Origin: an uncultured Clostridia bacterium
Lineage (GTDB): Bacteria; Bacillota; Clostridia; Oscillospirales; CAG-272
DNA: 36,910 nucleotides
Assembly (NCBI GenBank): GCA_947625805.1
Contig: CANQPT010000002.1
Coordinates: forward strand, 1 to 36,910
Reading direction: 5' to 3'
The notes beneath the pieces are model-generated. The model worked only from the letters and a program-made list of their open reading frames with translations. It was not told the DNA's origin and ran no database searches. A program made the translations under genes and the position numbers. Below, one piece after another: positions 7,418 through 15,031 of the stretch (positions within the stretch are counted from its first letter, which is position 1; each line of letters starts with the position of its first letter).

Positions 7418-8432
7418 AATCGTAACATTCGGCGAGATCATGCTTCGCCTTGCACCCGAGGGGTACAATCGCTTTTTTCAGAATGACCGGATGCAGGCCA
7501 CCTTTGGCGGCGGGGAGGCAAACGCAGCCGTTTCGCTTGCCAACTACGGTCAGCAAAGCGTCTACGTCACCAAACTGCCGCTTCACGCCGTCGGCCAAGC
7601 GGCGGTGGACTCACTGCGCGCCCTCGGCGTAGACACCTCGCGTATCGTGCGGGGCGGCGATCGGGTCGGCATTTATTTCCTCGAAAAAGGCGCGTCCCAG
7701 CGCGGCTCGGTCTGCATTTACGACCGCGCGTATTCGGCCATCTCGCAGGCCGTGCCCGAGGAATTTGACTGGGAGAGCATTTTCGCGGGGGCCGACTGGT
7801 TTCACTTTACCGGCATTACCCCGGCGCTGGGCGGCAATCTTCCGAAGATCTGCCGACAGGCCTGCGTTGCGGCCAAGGCGGCGGGAGTCAAGATCTCCTG
7901 CGACCTCAACTATCGCGGCAAACTCTGGACCCGCGAACAGGCGCGCGCGGTCATGAGCGACCTCTGTCAGTACGTGGACGTCTGTATTTCCAACGAGGAG
8001 GACGCAAAGGACGTGTTCGGCATCGAAGCCGAGAATACCGACATCTACGGCGGAAAACTCAACCACGACGGCTATCGGTCGGTGGCAAAACAGCTTGCCG
8101 ATCGGTTTGGCTTTAAGGCGGTGGCCATCACCCTGCGCACGTCCGTTTCGGCAAGCGACAACGACTGGGCGGGTATGCTGTACGACGGAAAGGACTACTG
8201 CTTCTCAAAGAACTACCACCTGCATATCGTCGACCGGGTAGGCGGCGGCGACTCGTTTGCCGGCGGGCTGATCTACGCGCTGACCGCGGGCAAGAGCGCA
8301 CAGGAGGCCATCGAATTTGCGGTGGCCGCGTCCGCCCTCAAGCATTCGGTGGAGGGCGACTACAACCGCGTGAGCGTTGCGGAAGTCGAAAAACTGGCCG
8401 GAGGGGACGGCTCCGGAAGAGTACAGAGATGA
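7410..8432 (+). CDS. kdgK: 2-keto-3-deoxygluconate kinase (PfkB family)
   Basis: 340 residues of ribokinase/PfkB fold, phosphorylating KDG to KDPG with ATP. The N-terminal FGEIMLRLAPEGYNRF is typical of KDG kinases, the first PfkB signature is GGGEANAAVSLAN, and the second is DRVGGGDSFAGGL with the catalytic Asp. AAAGGAGG lies just upstream of ATG 7410, inside the end of kdgA, so the two are translationally linked. It closes the operon; the stop codon lies within the left arm of the terminator stem. Confidence 0.94.
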   Translation: MAKIVTFGEIMLRLAPEGYNRFFQNDRMQATFGGGEANAAVSLANYGQQSVYVTKLPLHAVGQAAVDSLRALGVDTSRIVRGGDRVGIYFLEKGASQRGSVCIYDRAYSAISQAVPEEFDWESIFAGADWFHFTGITPALGGNLPKICRQACVAAKAAGVKISCDLNYRGKLWTREQARAVMSDLCQYVDVCISNEEDAKDVFGIEAENTDIYGGKLNHDGYRSVAKQLADRFGFKAVAITLRTSVSASDNDWAGMLYDGKDYCFSKNYHLHIVDRVGGGDSFAGGLIYALTAGKSAQEAIEFAVAASALKHSVEGDYNRVSVAEVEKLAGGDGSGRVQR

Positions 8433-8470
8433 CAAAAGGAAGGCCGTGGGCCTTCCTTTTGTCATTTTTT
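8431..8470 (+). terminator. terminator of the uronate operon
   Basis: A perfect 15-bp stem (8431-8445 and 8449-8463) with a GTG loop, followed by a T-run. The stem begins at the kdgK stop codon. This is the strongest terminator of this strand in the first 10 kb. Confidence 0.9.
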
Positions 8471-8502
8471 TGCTCATTTTTTACTCATTTTTTGCTCATT
8501 TT
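8462..8502 (+). repeat. 11-base tandem repeat, about three units
   Basis: TCATTTTTTTGC, TCATTTTTTAC, TCATTTTTTGC and a partial TCATTTTCC follow one another directly after the operon terminator. On the minus strand this reads as A-rich GAGCAAAAAATGA units. Confidence 0.75.
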
Positions 8503-8545
8503 CCAAAAGTTTTGGGGGTTTGGGGGATTTTTCAAAATCCCCCAA
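8502..8545 (+). repeat. hairpin repeat family B, copy 3
   Basis: CCAAAAGTTTTGGGGGTT followed by the perfect TTGGGGGATTTT/AAAATCCCCCAA stem, as in the uxuB-kdgA gap. It ends one base from the stop codon of the minus-strand anti-sigma gene, so it separates two convergent transcripts. Confidence 0.85.
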
Positions 8546-8546
8546 T

Positions 8547-9605
8547 TCAATCCGTATAAAGATTATCTACGCCCGCAAACAGCGCGTCCTGTCTGACCGT
8601 CGACAGCTTTTTGACGCTCTCAAGGTCCCGGATCGCTCCGTCCTCCCCGTAGATGAGGTCCAGACGGTAGTCATATTGCAGGGCGCCCCGCTCTTCCATA
8701 TCCCGGATATACCCCTCTACCTCGCCGCGCGGGATCTTAAAATACGCAATCAGATACGGAATGCTCGCCCGGTGATGCGCGACACGTTTTTCGATTTCGG
8801 TCATGTCTATTCCCTCTTTGCGGCGGAAATCGCCGTCCAGACGTCCCTGATAGAGTTTGATCCTCAGATTTTCCAGATTGCAGCGCTTTTGGTAGGTTTG
8901 CTCTCTTGCCTGCCTGTCACGATAATAGGCGTCTATGGCCGCCAAATCGTCCGAATACAGAAGACCCACGTCGTGGTAATAGACCGTGTCGCCTGCAATC
9001 GCGTCTTCAAACACATTGCGCGGGATATCGAAGAAATCAATAAACGCCTTGATGGTAAACGCGGTACAATATGCGTCCCCGTCGAGTACCGTGGTCTTTG
9101 CCTTGCCCCCCCATTTTTCCATCGCCGGATATCCGCCGATATAATCGACCAGCGCGGCGGGAATGGAATGGTATTCGGCAGCGTGTACTTTGCACTCCGG
9201 TCCGGCGGAAACGTCGCCCAGATTGTGATTGATGGTATCGCCGTGCAACACCTCGTCCGTAGGCTTCGGGTCGGTAGGCGAGGTGGGCTCTGTGGGCGAA
9301 GTGAACGTCTGGGTGTCCGTCCGGTCGCTCGGCTCGGTTTCTTGCGTGGGCCCGGTCGACGGCTCTTTGCTTTCGCCCACACCCGCCGTAGGCTGGGTGG
9401 GCGGATTGGTGGGAAGAGGAGCCTTGGTTCCGTTCATCTGAAGCGCAGCGAAAACCCCGATCGCGGCCACCACCGCAAAACAGGCGGCGCTCATAGCAAG
9501 CGCATGCAGGAACCCTCCCCGTCGTCGGGCCGCTTTTGGCTCCGCCTGTTCAATCAGATCGGGATCAATTTCCCCGATCAGGCGGAATAATTCATCTGAT
9601 TTCAT
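8547..9605 (-). CDS. membrane-anchored anti-sigma factor-like protein (module 1)
   Basis: 352 residues. A short cytoplasmic N-terminus (MKSDELFRLIGEIDPDLIEQA) resembles that of the second module's partner (MNEKLFSAMTELDQAIIEQA). One membrane helix follows at about residues 33-55, then a Pro/Thr/Glu-rich linker (about 60-120) and a C-terminal region of about 230 residues that I do not recognise. It overlaps the upstream sigma gene by four bases (ATGA), the usual sigma/anti-sigma arrangement. The likely role is to hold the sigma factor until an outside signal reaches the C-terminal part. No zinc-binding HxxxCxxC motif is visible. Function is inferred from topology and context. Confidence 0.7.
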   Translation of the reverse strand: MKSDELFRLIGEIDPDLIEQAEPKAARRRGGFLHALAMSAACFAVVAAIGVFAALQMNGTKAPLPTNPPTQPTAGVGESKEPSTGPTQETEPSDRTDTQTFTSPTEPTSPTDPKPTDEVLHGDTINHNLGDVSAGPECKVHAAEYHSIPAALVDYIGGYPAMEKWGGKAKTTVLDGDAYCTAFTIKAFIDFFDIPRNVFEDAIAGDTVYYHDVGLLYSDDLAAIDAYYRDRQAREQTYQKRCNLENLRIKLYQGRLDGDFRRKEGIDMTEIEKRVAHHRASIPYLIAYFKIPRGEVEGYIRDMEERGALQYDYRLDLIYGEDGAIRDLESVKKLSTVRQDALFAGVDNLYTD

Positions 9606-10159
9606 ACCGTAATCCCCTTTTCTTCCAAAACTTTTTTCAGCTTCTTTCGCGTGCGGGAAAGAATGCTTTTGACCGTTCCCTCGCTGAGCCCCCCAAGCTC
9701 AGCGATACGGGAAACGGGCAGGCAGTAGTAATACCTCCGGATAAAAACCGTCCGGTAGTCGACAGGCAGGGTGCGAAGAAACTCCGAGATCTCGCGGGAG
9801 GCGCTTTGGGCGTCCAGCGTCTGCTCTACGCTATCGGATCCGGTAAGACAATCTCCCAACTCGGAAAGAAGATCACAGTCCCGCTTTTCCGCATGGAGCT
9901 TCCGATACCGATCCATCGCAAGGTTGCGTACGACGCTGTACAGATAGGCGCGCAGGGAGGCGGGTTTTGCGGGCGGAATGGCGTTCCAGAGGTGCATATA
10001 AGCGTCGCTCACACATTCCTCCCGATCGCGGTGGTCGGATAAGATCCCCGCCGCGATCCGGGCGCATACCCCGCCATACCGATCGCTCACCGCCCGGATT
10101 GCGCCCTCACTGCGCTCCTCAAAGGCACGCAATATCTCAAAATCCGTTCTGTCGTTCAC
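9602..10159 (-). CDS. ECF-type RNA polymerase sigma factor (module 1)
   Basis: 185 residues with region 2 (the DREECVSDAYMHLWNAIPP segment, then AYLYSVVRNLAMDRYRK) and region 4 (VFIRRYYYCLPVSRIAEL, GLSEGTVKSILSRTRKKLKK helix-turn-helix), and no region 1 or 3. This is an extracytoplasmic-function sigma factor. I choose GTG 10159: GGAGG lies five bases upstream, and the paralogue at 16137-16691 starts at the same aligned residue (VNDRTD against MNDRRD). An ATG at 10171 is the alternative. It is co-transcribed with the anti-sigma gene. Upstream lies a motif shared with the second module, suggesting autoregulation. Confidence 0.9.
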   Translation of the reverse strand: MNDRTDFEILRAFEERSEGAIRAVSDRYGGVCARIAAGILSDHRDREECVSDAYMHLWNAIPPAKPASLRAYLYSVVRNLAMDRYRKLHAEKRDCDLLSELGDCLTGSDSVEQTLDAQSASREISEFLRTLPVDYRTVFIRRYYYCLPVSRIAELGGLSEGTVKSILSRTRKKLKKVLEEKGITV

Positions 10160-10182
10160 TTTTTCCTCCATTCTGCCTTTTA

Positions 10183-10256
10183 CTATTATATAAGACGTAA
10201 AAACTCCCCGTTTGGTTGCACAAAAATGAAAAATTTTTTCAAAAAATTGCAAAAAA
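10183..10256. repeat. direct repeat, sigma-proximal copy (with ECF promoter)
   Basis: Matches 11936-12006 over about 72 bases in the same orientation. A core of 46-47 bases (10210-10256) differs by a single one-base indel. It contains CTATTATA, the promoter motif, TTTGGTTGCACAAAAATG and the A/T-rich CAAAAAATTGCAAAAAA. An internal inverted repeat (TTGCA...TGCAA around TGAAAAA/TTTTTTCA) is present. Confidence 0.9.
10193..10217 (-). promoter_or_regulatory. putative ECF promoter of sigma module 1
   Basis: On the minus strand AACC (10214-10217), 16 bases, then CGTCT (10193-10197), reading CAACCAAACGGGG...ACGTCT. The same boxes and spacing stand before the paralogous sigma gene at 16.7 kb. The AAC-N16-CGTC layout is typical of ECF promoters. 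A TATAAT at 10185-10190 gives an alternative -10 but has no matching -35. Confidence 0.65.
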
Positions 10257-10307
10257 ATTAAATTGTCCCCAAAAAGTCGGACAAAGGGGAATCTTTTGAA
10301 ACCAAAA

Positions 10308-10333
10308 AACAGGCGGGGATGCGCCCCGCTTGT
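10308..10333 (-). terminator. terminator of the matrixin-lipoprotein operon
   Basis: Arms AACAAGCGGGG and CCCCGCCTGTT (minus strand, one G-U pair) around a short loop, followed on the minus strand by a T-run. It lies about 45 bases after the lipoprotein stop codon. Confidence 0.85.
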
Positions 10334-10376
10334 TCGTTTTAGGCAATACAATCAGGGTGCATTGTACCCCGTCTGC

Positions 10377-11045
10377 TTACTCTGTGAGCATCTGCCGAAC
10401 ATCGTCCAGCGAGATCGGCTCGGTCATATCCGAAAAAGAAGCAAATTCCGTTCCGTCGTCTTCCACATAGTAAGAAAACGGATAAGCAATTTCTTGCTCA
10501 TTCAGGAAAATTTTGCCCTGATAGCAACCGCAGACACCGCGTATTCCGTCATAATCCTGCGAGAGGAACAAAATCACGTGCATATCTTTGCGAAGAATCG
10601 GTTCGCCGCCTATGGAAATATCGTGATCGTCATAACGCCAGCCGGTTTCGTGTACGGTCAGTGTATCGCCGACCGAGCAGTCGCCTTTCCAGACTTCTTC
10701 CACGACTACGTCGGACAAGGCGTTCTCAAGTCCGCTCGGCTCACTGCGCCATTGCTCATCGTCTTTGACCACGGTTGCCACAATCACGGTATTTGCTTTT
10801 TCATACATCTCACGCACCGAAGTCGACAAAGAGGAGATGTTGGCCATCATTCCGCCGCTGTTCGGATTTTTTTGAGGAAAATACACCGTGTTTTTTACCG
10901 TTTCCGGCGCATTGTTTTCGGTCAATGCAGGCTCTTGCCGGTCGGATTCCTGCGAAGAAAGACCGGTATCCTTAATCTGTCCGCAGGAAACAAGCACAAC
11001 CGCCAGCAGAACGCTCATGGCTAAAACCGCAAACTGTTTTTTCAT
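10377..11045 (-). CDS. predicted lipoprotein with a signalling-type extracellular domain
   Basis: 222 residues. A lipoprotein signal peptide (MKKQFAVLAM...LAVVLVSC) puts the lipidated Cys at residue 21. After a low-complexity linker comes a domain of about 140 residues (ANTVIVATVVKDD, VVVEEVWKGDCSVGDTLTV, MHVILFLS, ending in a strand-rich tail). The same layout occurs in the extracellular part of the second anti-sigma protein (VLEVYSGEKAVGDTVTV, VILILS), so the two share a domain. I do not know its function; it may sense or bind something at the outer membrane face. AAGGAGGG seven bases before ATG 11045 is a strong ribosome binding site. It lies 29 bases after the matrixin gene, in one operon. 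Confidence 0.75.
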   Translation of the reverse strand: MKKQFAVLAMSVLLAVVLVSCGQIKDTGLSSQESDRQEPALTENNAPETVKNTVYFPQKNPNSGGMMANISSLSTSVREMYEKANTVIVATVVKDDEQWRSEPSGLENALSDVVVEEVWKGDCSVGDTLTVHETGWRYDDHDISIGGEPILRKDMHVILFLSQDYDGIRGVCGCYQGKIFLNEQEIAYPFSYYVEDDGTEFASFSDMTEPISLDDVRQMLTE

Positions 11046-11074
11046 AACAAACCCTCCTTAAATCATACAAAATT

Positions 11075-11671
11075 TTACGAATACAGCGCACGTGCGCCAT
11101 TCATTTCGTCAGTGGTCGGAACAATCGCCGTACAAATTACATAATCAGGATACATCAACGTCCCTTTATCATTGGTATGCGCCAATCCAATCGCATGCCC
11201 AATTTCATGTCCGGCGATAGCGCGCATTTCATTTGCGTTGCTTACCGGCGAATTCGTCGTATTAAATATAATACTTGCATAAGCCCAATTTTTGGTTTTA
11301 TATGATCCATTATCGTTCATATAATTGCCGCTTGCATCGTATAACCGTGTCAAACCAGTCCAATATTCAAACGGTTGTTTTTCTGCCCAAAAGCGTATTG
11401 TTGCATTCGTTGTATACACTCTTGTGAAGTAGAAATCACTTCCGACGCCGTTGTTGCTTGAGTTTACCGCCCAATTCCAGTCATCGATAGCGGCTATGCA
11501 GGCATTCACATACGAACTTGAACTCATTCCAACATAATACGTCCGGTTATAAATTCCACCGCTCAATTTACCGCCCAAACGCTCATATGCATTTATGGGG
11601 AACGACAAAACGGCAATGCACAAAGCAACTACAAGCATTATAGTTATTGGTTTGCGAAGTTTCTTTTTCAT
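11075..11671 (-). CDS. secreted matrixin-type zinc metalloprotease
   Basis: 198 residues. An N-terminal signal peptide (basic MKKKLRK, then a hydrophobic run to about residue 28) directs export. The active site is HEIGHAIGLAH (His155, Glu156, His159, His165), the metzincin pattern HExxHxxGxxH, with the Met-turn methionine at LMYP (Met173). There is no visible prodomain cysteine switch, so control of activity is unclear. ATG 11671 is preceded by GGAGG eight bases upstream. The coding sequence is visibly richer in A/T than its neighbours, suggesting recent acquisition. Whether it cuts an anti-sigma factor, wall protein or host substrate cannot be read from sequence. Confidence 0.88.
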   Translation of the reverse strand: MKKKLRKPITIMLVVALCIAVLSFPINAYERLGGKLSGGIYNRTYYVGMSSSSYVNACIAAIDDWNWAVNSSNNGVGSDFYFTRVYTTNATIRFWAEKQPFEYWTGLTRLYDASGNYMNDNGSYKTKNWAYASIIFNTTNSPVSNANEMRAIAGHEIGHAIGLAHTNDKGTLMYPDYVICTAIVPTTDEMNGARALYS

Positions 11672-11935
11672 GTCAAATTCCTCCATGATGTTTTTTGTCA
11701 TACGATTTTTTCATCTGCACATATTCACTCATTGAACATGTGCGTCTCTCTTCCACGGCGGTATCATCTTACTCTCCTTTTTGTTTCTTCATTTATGTTA
11801 TACCACAATCAGCCCGAACTGTCAACGCTTTTCCAATTTTTCCCGTTCCGGGTGACAGGAAAACGCCTTGCGACGTCGGGCAGGAACGCACGTGGGCTCG
11901 TTCCTTTTATACGGCTCAAAACCTGTCGCCCTTAC
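11672..11935. other. non-coding stretch upstream of the matrixin gene
   Basis: Apart from the matrixin ribosome binding site and the TTGACA/TATAAC promoter, I see nothing convincing here. No remnant of a sigma gene is recognisable, although the neighbouring direct repeat is a copy of a sigma-gene promoter region. Confidence 0.6.
11797..11825 (-). promoter_or_regulatory. sigma-A-type promoter of the matrixin operon
   Basis: TTGACA (11820-11825), 17 bases, TATAAC (11797-11802) on the minus strand, about 125 bases before the matrixin ATG. It would make this operon independent of the ECF motif further upstream, which is a possible second promoter. Confidence 0.8.
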
Positions 11936-12006
11936 CTATTATACAAGTCGTAAAAAATTACGTTTGGTTGCACAAAAATGAAAAATTTTTCAAAAAATTG
12001 CAAAAA
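11936..12006. repeat. direct repeat, typA-proximal copy (with degenerate ECF promoter)
   Basis: Second copy of the sequence at 10183-10256. Here the promoter motif is altered: AACC (11966-11969), a 15-base spacer and CGACT (11946-11950) instead of 16 and CGTCT. TATAAT is kept at the same relative position (11938-11943). The copy abuts the typA terminator. Confidence 0.9.
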
Positions 12007-12030
12007 AGAGGGTGGAGTCCCTCTTTTTGC
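12000..12030 (-). terminator. terminator of typA
   Basis: GCAAAAAGAGGG and CCCTCTTTTTTGC arms on the minus strand with a loop of about six bases. The T-rich right arm runs into the direct repeat. It lies 8 bases after the typA stop codon. Confidence 0.85.
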
Positions 12031-12037
12031 GGTTTTG

Positions 12038-13876
12038 TTATTGCGCTTTTGCCGCGTCCTTGCGCCGTGCCTGATCTTTCAGGCGCAGGGAATTGTCCAG
12101 AATCTTCTTGCGCAGGCGAATGCTTTTGGGGGTGACCTCGATAAGTTCGTCGTCTGCGATAAACTCGATGGCCTCCTCGAGCGACAGGATGACCGGCGGG
12201 GTGAGCAGGAGTTTTTCGTCCGCGCCGGACGAGCGAATGGCGGTAAGATGCTTTTTCTTACAGACGTTGACCGCGATGTCGCCGAGTTTGGGCGAACGGC
12301 CGACAATCATGCCCTCGTAGACCGGGGTCTGCACGCCGATAAACATCTCGCCCCGCTCCTGGGTGTTGTATAACCCGTAGGAAGTGGCCTCCCCGGCCTC
12401 GGAGGCGATCAGCGAACCGGTAAACCGGCGGGTGATCTTGCCCTTCATGGGCTGATAGCCGCCGAACAAAGCGTTCAGGATCCCCTCTCCGCGCGTGTCG
12501 GTCATAAATTCCGCCCGATAGCCGATCAGGCACCGGGAAGGTATGCTGTATTCCACGCGAGTGCGGCCGTTGTGCGTGGACATATCGAGAAATTCGCCCT
12601 TGCGCGCGCCCATTTTCTCCATGACGCTGCCCACCGCGTCCTCGGGCACGTCGATCATCACCCGCTCGATGGGTTCGCAGAGCACGCCGTCGATCTCTTT
12701 GGTGATCACGCGGGGCGTGCTGACCGCAAGTTCATAGCCCTCGCGGCGCATGGTTTCGATCAGGATGGACAGGTGCATTTCCCCTCGGCCGGACACCCGG
12801 AAAGAGTCTGTGCTCTCGCCGTCCTCCACCCGCAGGGATACGTCCTTGAGCAGTTCGCTGTATAAGCGGGAGCGCAGCTGCCGGGAGGTCACAAACTTGC
12901 CCTCTCTTCCCGCAAAGGGAGAATCGTTGACCGAAAAGGTCATCTCGAGGGTGGGTTCGCTGATCCGCACAAAGGGCAGGGGAACGGCGTTTCCCGGCGC
13001 GCAGACCGTGTCGCCGATGGTGATGTCCTCGGCGCCCGAAAAAGCGACAATATCGCCGGGATAAGCCTGCCCGACCGCCGTTTTTCCCAAGCCGTCAAAC
13101 TGCTCAAGCGATACAATCTTGGCCTTTTTGACCTGTTCGGGTGCGTGATAGTTGCAGATAAGCGCCTCCTGTCCGACTTTCAATACCCCGTTCTCTACCC
13201 GGCCGATGCCGATGCGGCCCACGTAGTCGTTATAGTCGATGGAGGACACCAGCATTTGCAGAGGGGCGTTTTCGTCCCCCTCGGGTGCGGGGATATATTC
13301 GAGAATGGTGTCAAAGAGAGGGCGAAGATCGGTACCCTCCTCAAAGGGGGACGTGGAGGCCGTGCCCGCTCTTCCCGAGCAGAAGATCATGGGGGAGTCG
13401 AGCTGCTCGTCTGTCGCGTCCAGTTCGAGTAACAGTTCCAACACTTCCTCCTCGACCTCTTCAAGGCGTGCGTCCGGTTTGTCGATTTTATTGATGACCA
13501 CAATAATGCGATGGTTGAGTTCCAGCGCCCGCTGCAGCACAAACCGTGTCTGCGGCATGGGGCCTTCGGCCGCGTCTACCAGCAAAAGCACGCCGTTGAC
13601 CATCTTCAGAATCCGCTCGACCTCTCCGCCGAAATCCGCGTGGCCGGGGGTGTCGATGATGTTGATCTTGACGCCCTGATAATGTACGGCGGTATTCTTG
13701 GCGAGAATGGTGATGCCCCGCTCCCGCTCAAGATCGCCCGAGTCCATGACCCGCTCGGTCGTCGCCTGATTTTCCCGGTAGACGCCGCCCTGCTTGAGCA
13801 TCTCGTCCACCAGCGTGGTCTTGCCGTGGTCTACGTGTGCAATGATCGCAATATTTCGTAAATCCTGTCTTGTCAA
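12038..13876 (-). CDS. typA: ribosome-associated translational GTPase TypA/BipA
   Basis: 612 residues, full length for TypA/BipA, an EF-G-like GTPase that binds 70S ribosomes and helps large-subunit assembly and growth under stress. G motifs: AHVDHGKTT (G1, residues 13-21), DTPGHADFGG (G3), NKIDKPDA (G4); the C-terminal half carries the BipA-specific region with GRGEMHLSILIE and the ending rich in Lys/Arg. The start appears to be TTG 13876, as GAGGT stands six bases upstream and the product begins MTRQDLRNIAIIAHVDH like homologues. It has its own promoter and terminator. Confidence 0.96.
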   Translation of the reverse strand: MTRQDLRNIAIIAHVDHGKTTLVDEMLKQGGVYRENQATTERVMDSGDLERERGITILAKNTAVHYQGVKINIIDTPGHADFGGEVERILKMVNGVLLLVDAAEGPMPQTRFVLQRALELNHRIIVVINKIDKPDARLEEVEEEVLELLLELDATDEQLDSPMIFCSGRAGTASTSPFEEGTDLRPLFDTILEYIPAPEGDENAPLQMLVSSIDYNDYVGRIGIGRVENGVLKVGQEALICNYHAPEQVKKAKIVSLEQFDGLGKTAVGQAYPGDIVAFSGAEDITIGDTVCAPGNAVPLPFVRISEPTLEMTFSVNDSPFAGREGKFVTSRQLRSRLYSELLKDVSLRVEDGESTDSFRVSGRGEMHLSILIETMRREGYELAVSTPRVITKEIDGVLCEPIERVMIDVPEDAVGSVMEKMGARKGEFLDMSTHNGRTRVEYSIPSRCLIGYRAEFMTDTRGEGILNALFGGYQPMKGKITRRFTGSLIASEAGEATSYGLYNTQERGEMFIGVQTPVYEGMIVGRSPKLGDIAVNVCKKKHLTAIRSSGADEKLLLTPPVILSLEEAIEFIADDELIEVTPKSIRLRKKILDNSLRLKDQARRKDAAKAQ

Positions 13877-13905
13877 AATGTTACCTCGTGTTGTTTGTTT
13901 TATAT

Positions 13906-13933
13906 ATTATACCATATTTGTTTTTATTTTCAA
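13906..13933 (-). promoter_or_regulatory. promoter of typA
   Basis: On the minus strand TTGAAA (13928-13933), 16 bases and TATAAT (13906-13911), with TGG directly before the -10 (extended -10). It lies about 30 bases upstream of the TTG start. Confidence 0.75.
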
Positions 13934-13970
13934 GAAATTGCAGGCTAAAAATCAAAATATCCTCCGAATG

Positions 13971-13979
13971 TGGTATAAT
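13971..13979 (+). promoter_or_regulatory. extended -10 promoter of the cation transporter gene
   Basis: TGGTATAAT at 13971-13979 is an extended -10 box; no good -35 stands at the right distance. It is divergent from the typA promoter and about 90 bases before the gene. Confidence 0.6.
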
Positions 13980-14071
13980 AGAAATTGTACAATGATTTTC
14001 GCCCTTTGTCAAGATTTTGCACACCTGCGGGGCGGCCCGCATAAAAATGTGTTGGAACGGAGGCGGCCGAT

Positions 14072-14986
14072 ATGAAACAAAAAAGTCAAACCGGACGGGA
14101 TATTGCCGTCCGGGTGTCTGCGCTCAGCATTGCGGCAAACGCCGTGCTGTCGCTTTTCAAACTGGAGGCGGGGGTGTTCGCCCACTCGGGGGCCATGATC
14201 AGCGACGCGGTCCATTCGGCGTCCGACCTGTTCAGCAGTGTGATCGTCATTGTCGGTGTGAAAATGGCCTCCAAGGGATCGGACCGGGACCACCCATACG
14301 GGCACGAACGCTTTGAGTGCGTGGCGGCCATTCTGCTTTCCGTGCTCTTGCTGATCAGCGGACTGTTCATCGGAGCGGCCGCCCTCGAAAAAATCTTTGC
14401 GGGCGGCACGCGGCAGAGCGCCGTGCCCGGACTGCCGGCCTTAGTCGCGGCAGTCGTTTCCATCGCCGCCAAAGAGGCAATGTATTGGTATACCCGCGCC
14501 CACGCTCTTCGCATCGACTCGGGGGCGCTCATGGCGGACGCATGGCACCACCGCAGTGACGCTCTTTCGTCTGTGGGCGCACTGATCGGGATCGCGGGCG
14601 CAAGAATGGGTTTTCCGGCCCTTGAGCCAATCGCAAGTCTGGTCATATGCCTGTTCATCGGCAAGGCCGCTTGGGATATTTTCCGGGACGCGGCCCGGAA
14701 AATGGTCGACCGCACCTGCGGCGAGCAGACCGAGCAGATGATCGCCGAATATGCCGCCCGGCAGGAGGGGGTATTGGGGGTGGATCTGATCCAAAGCCGC
14801 GTCTTCGGCAGTAAGATCTACGTGGACATCGAGATAAGCGCGGACGGGAGCATATCCCTTTCCGAGGGTCACGCCATCGCCGATCGGGTACACGACGCCG
14901 TTGAGGCCGCCTTCCCCAAAGTAAAGCACGTCATGGTGCACGTCAACCCCGCCGTGACAGAAGATCAAAGAAAAATCCAAAAATAA
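14072..14986 (+). CDS. cation diffusion facilitator family transporter
   Basis: 304 residues. These proteins export divalent metal ions (Zn, Mn, Fe, Co) in exchange for protons. Membrane helices occupy roughly residues 10-200; the metal site is formed by the two HxxxD motifs, HSASD (His48/Asp52) and HHRSD (His159/Asp163), plus Asp45. The DHPYGHERFE segment between helices is typical of the family. A C-terminal ferredoxin-like cytoplasmic domain contains VMVHVNPA. GGAGG lies nine bases before ATG 14072. The metal specificity cannot be decided from sequence. The stop is followed immediately by the tRNA promoter. Confidence 0.93.
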   Translation: MKQKSQTGRDIAVRVSALSIAANAVLSLFKLEAGVFAHSGAMISDAVHSASDLFSSVIVIVGVKMASKGSDRDHPYGHERFECVAAILLSVLLLISGLFIGAAALEKIFAGGTRQSAVPGLPALVAAVVSIAAKEAMYWYTRAHALRIDSGALMADAWHHRSDALSSVGALIGIAGARMGFPALEPIASLVICLFIGKAAWDIFRDAARKMVDRTCGEQTEQMIAEYAARQEGVLGVDLIQSRVFGSKIYVDIEISADGSISLSEGHAIADRVHDAVEAAFPKVKHVMVHVNPAVTEDQRKIQK

Positions 14987-14987
14987 C

Positions 14988-15016
14988 TTGACAACCACCG
15001 GCATTTGTGATATCAT
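14988..15016 (+). promoter_or_regulatory. promoter of the tRNA-Gly/Arg/His cluster
   Basis: TTGACA (14988-14993), 17 bases, TATCAT (15011-15016), beginning one base after the transporter stop codon and 16 bases before the first tRNA. Confidence 0.85.
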
Positions 15017-15031
15017 TAAGTGCACTGTCAT

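Noticed and set aside
8520..9590. Plus-strand open frame of 356 codons opposite the module 1 anti-sigma gene
   Set aside because: The minus-strand product has a clear membrane helix, linker and coupling to a sigma gene; the opposite frame has none of these.
10185..10213. Housekeeping promoter for sigma module 1 using TATAAT at 10185-10190
   Set aside because: The -35 position 17 bases upstream reads AAACGG, far from TTGACA; the conserved ECF boxes explain the region better.
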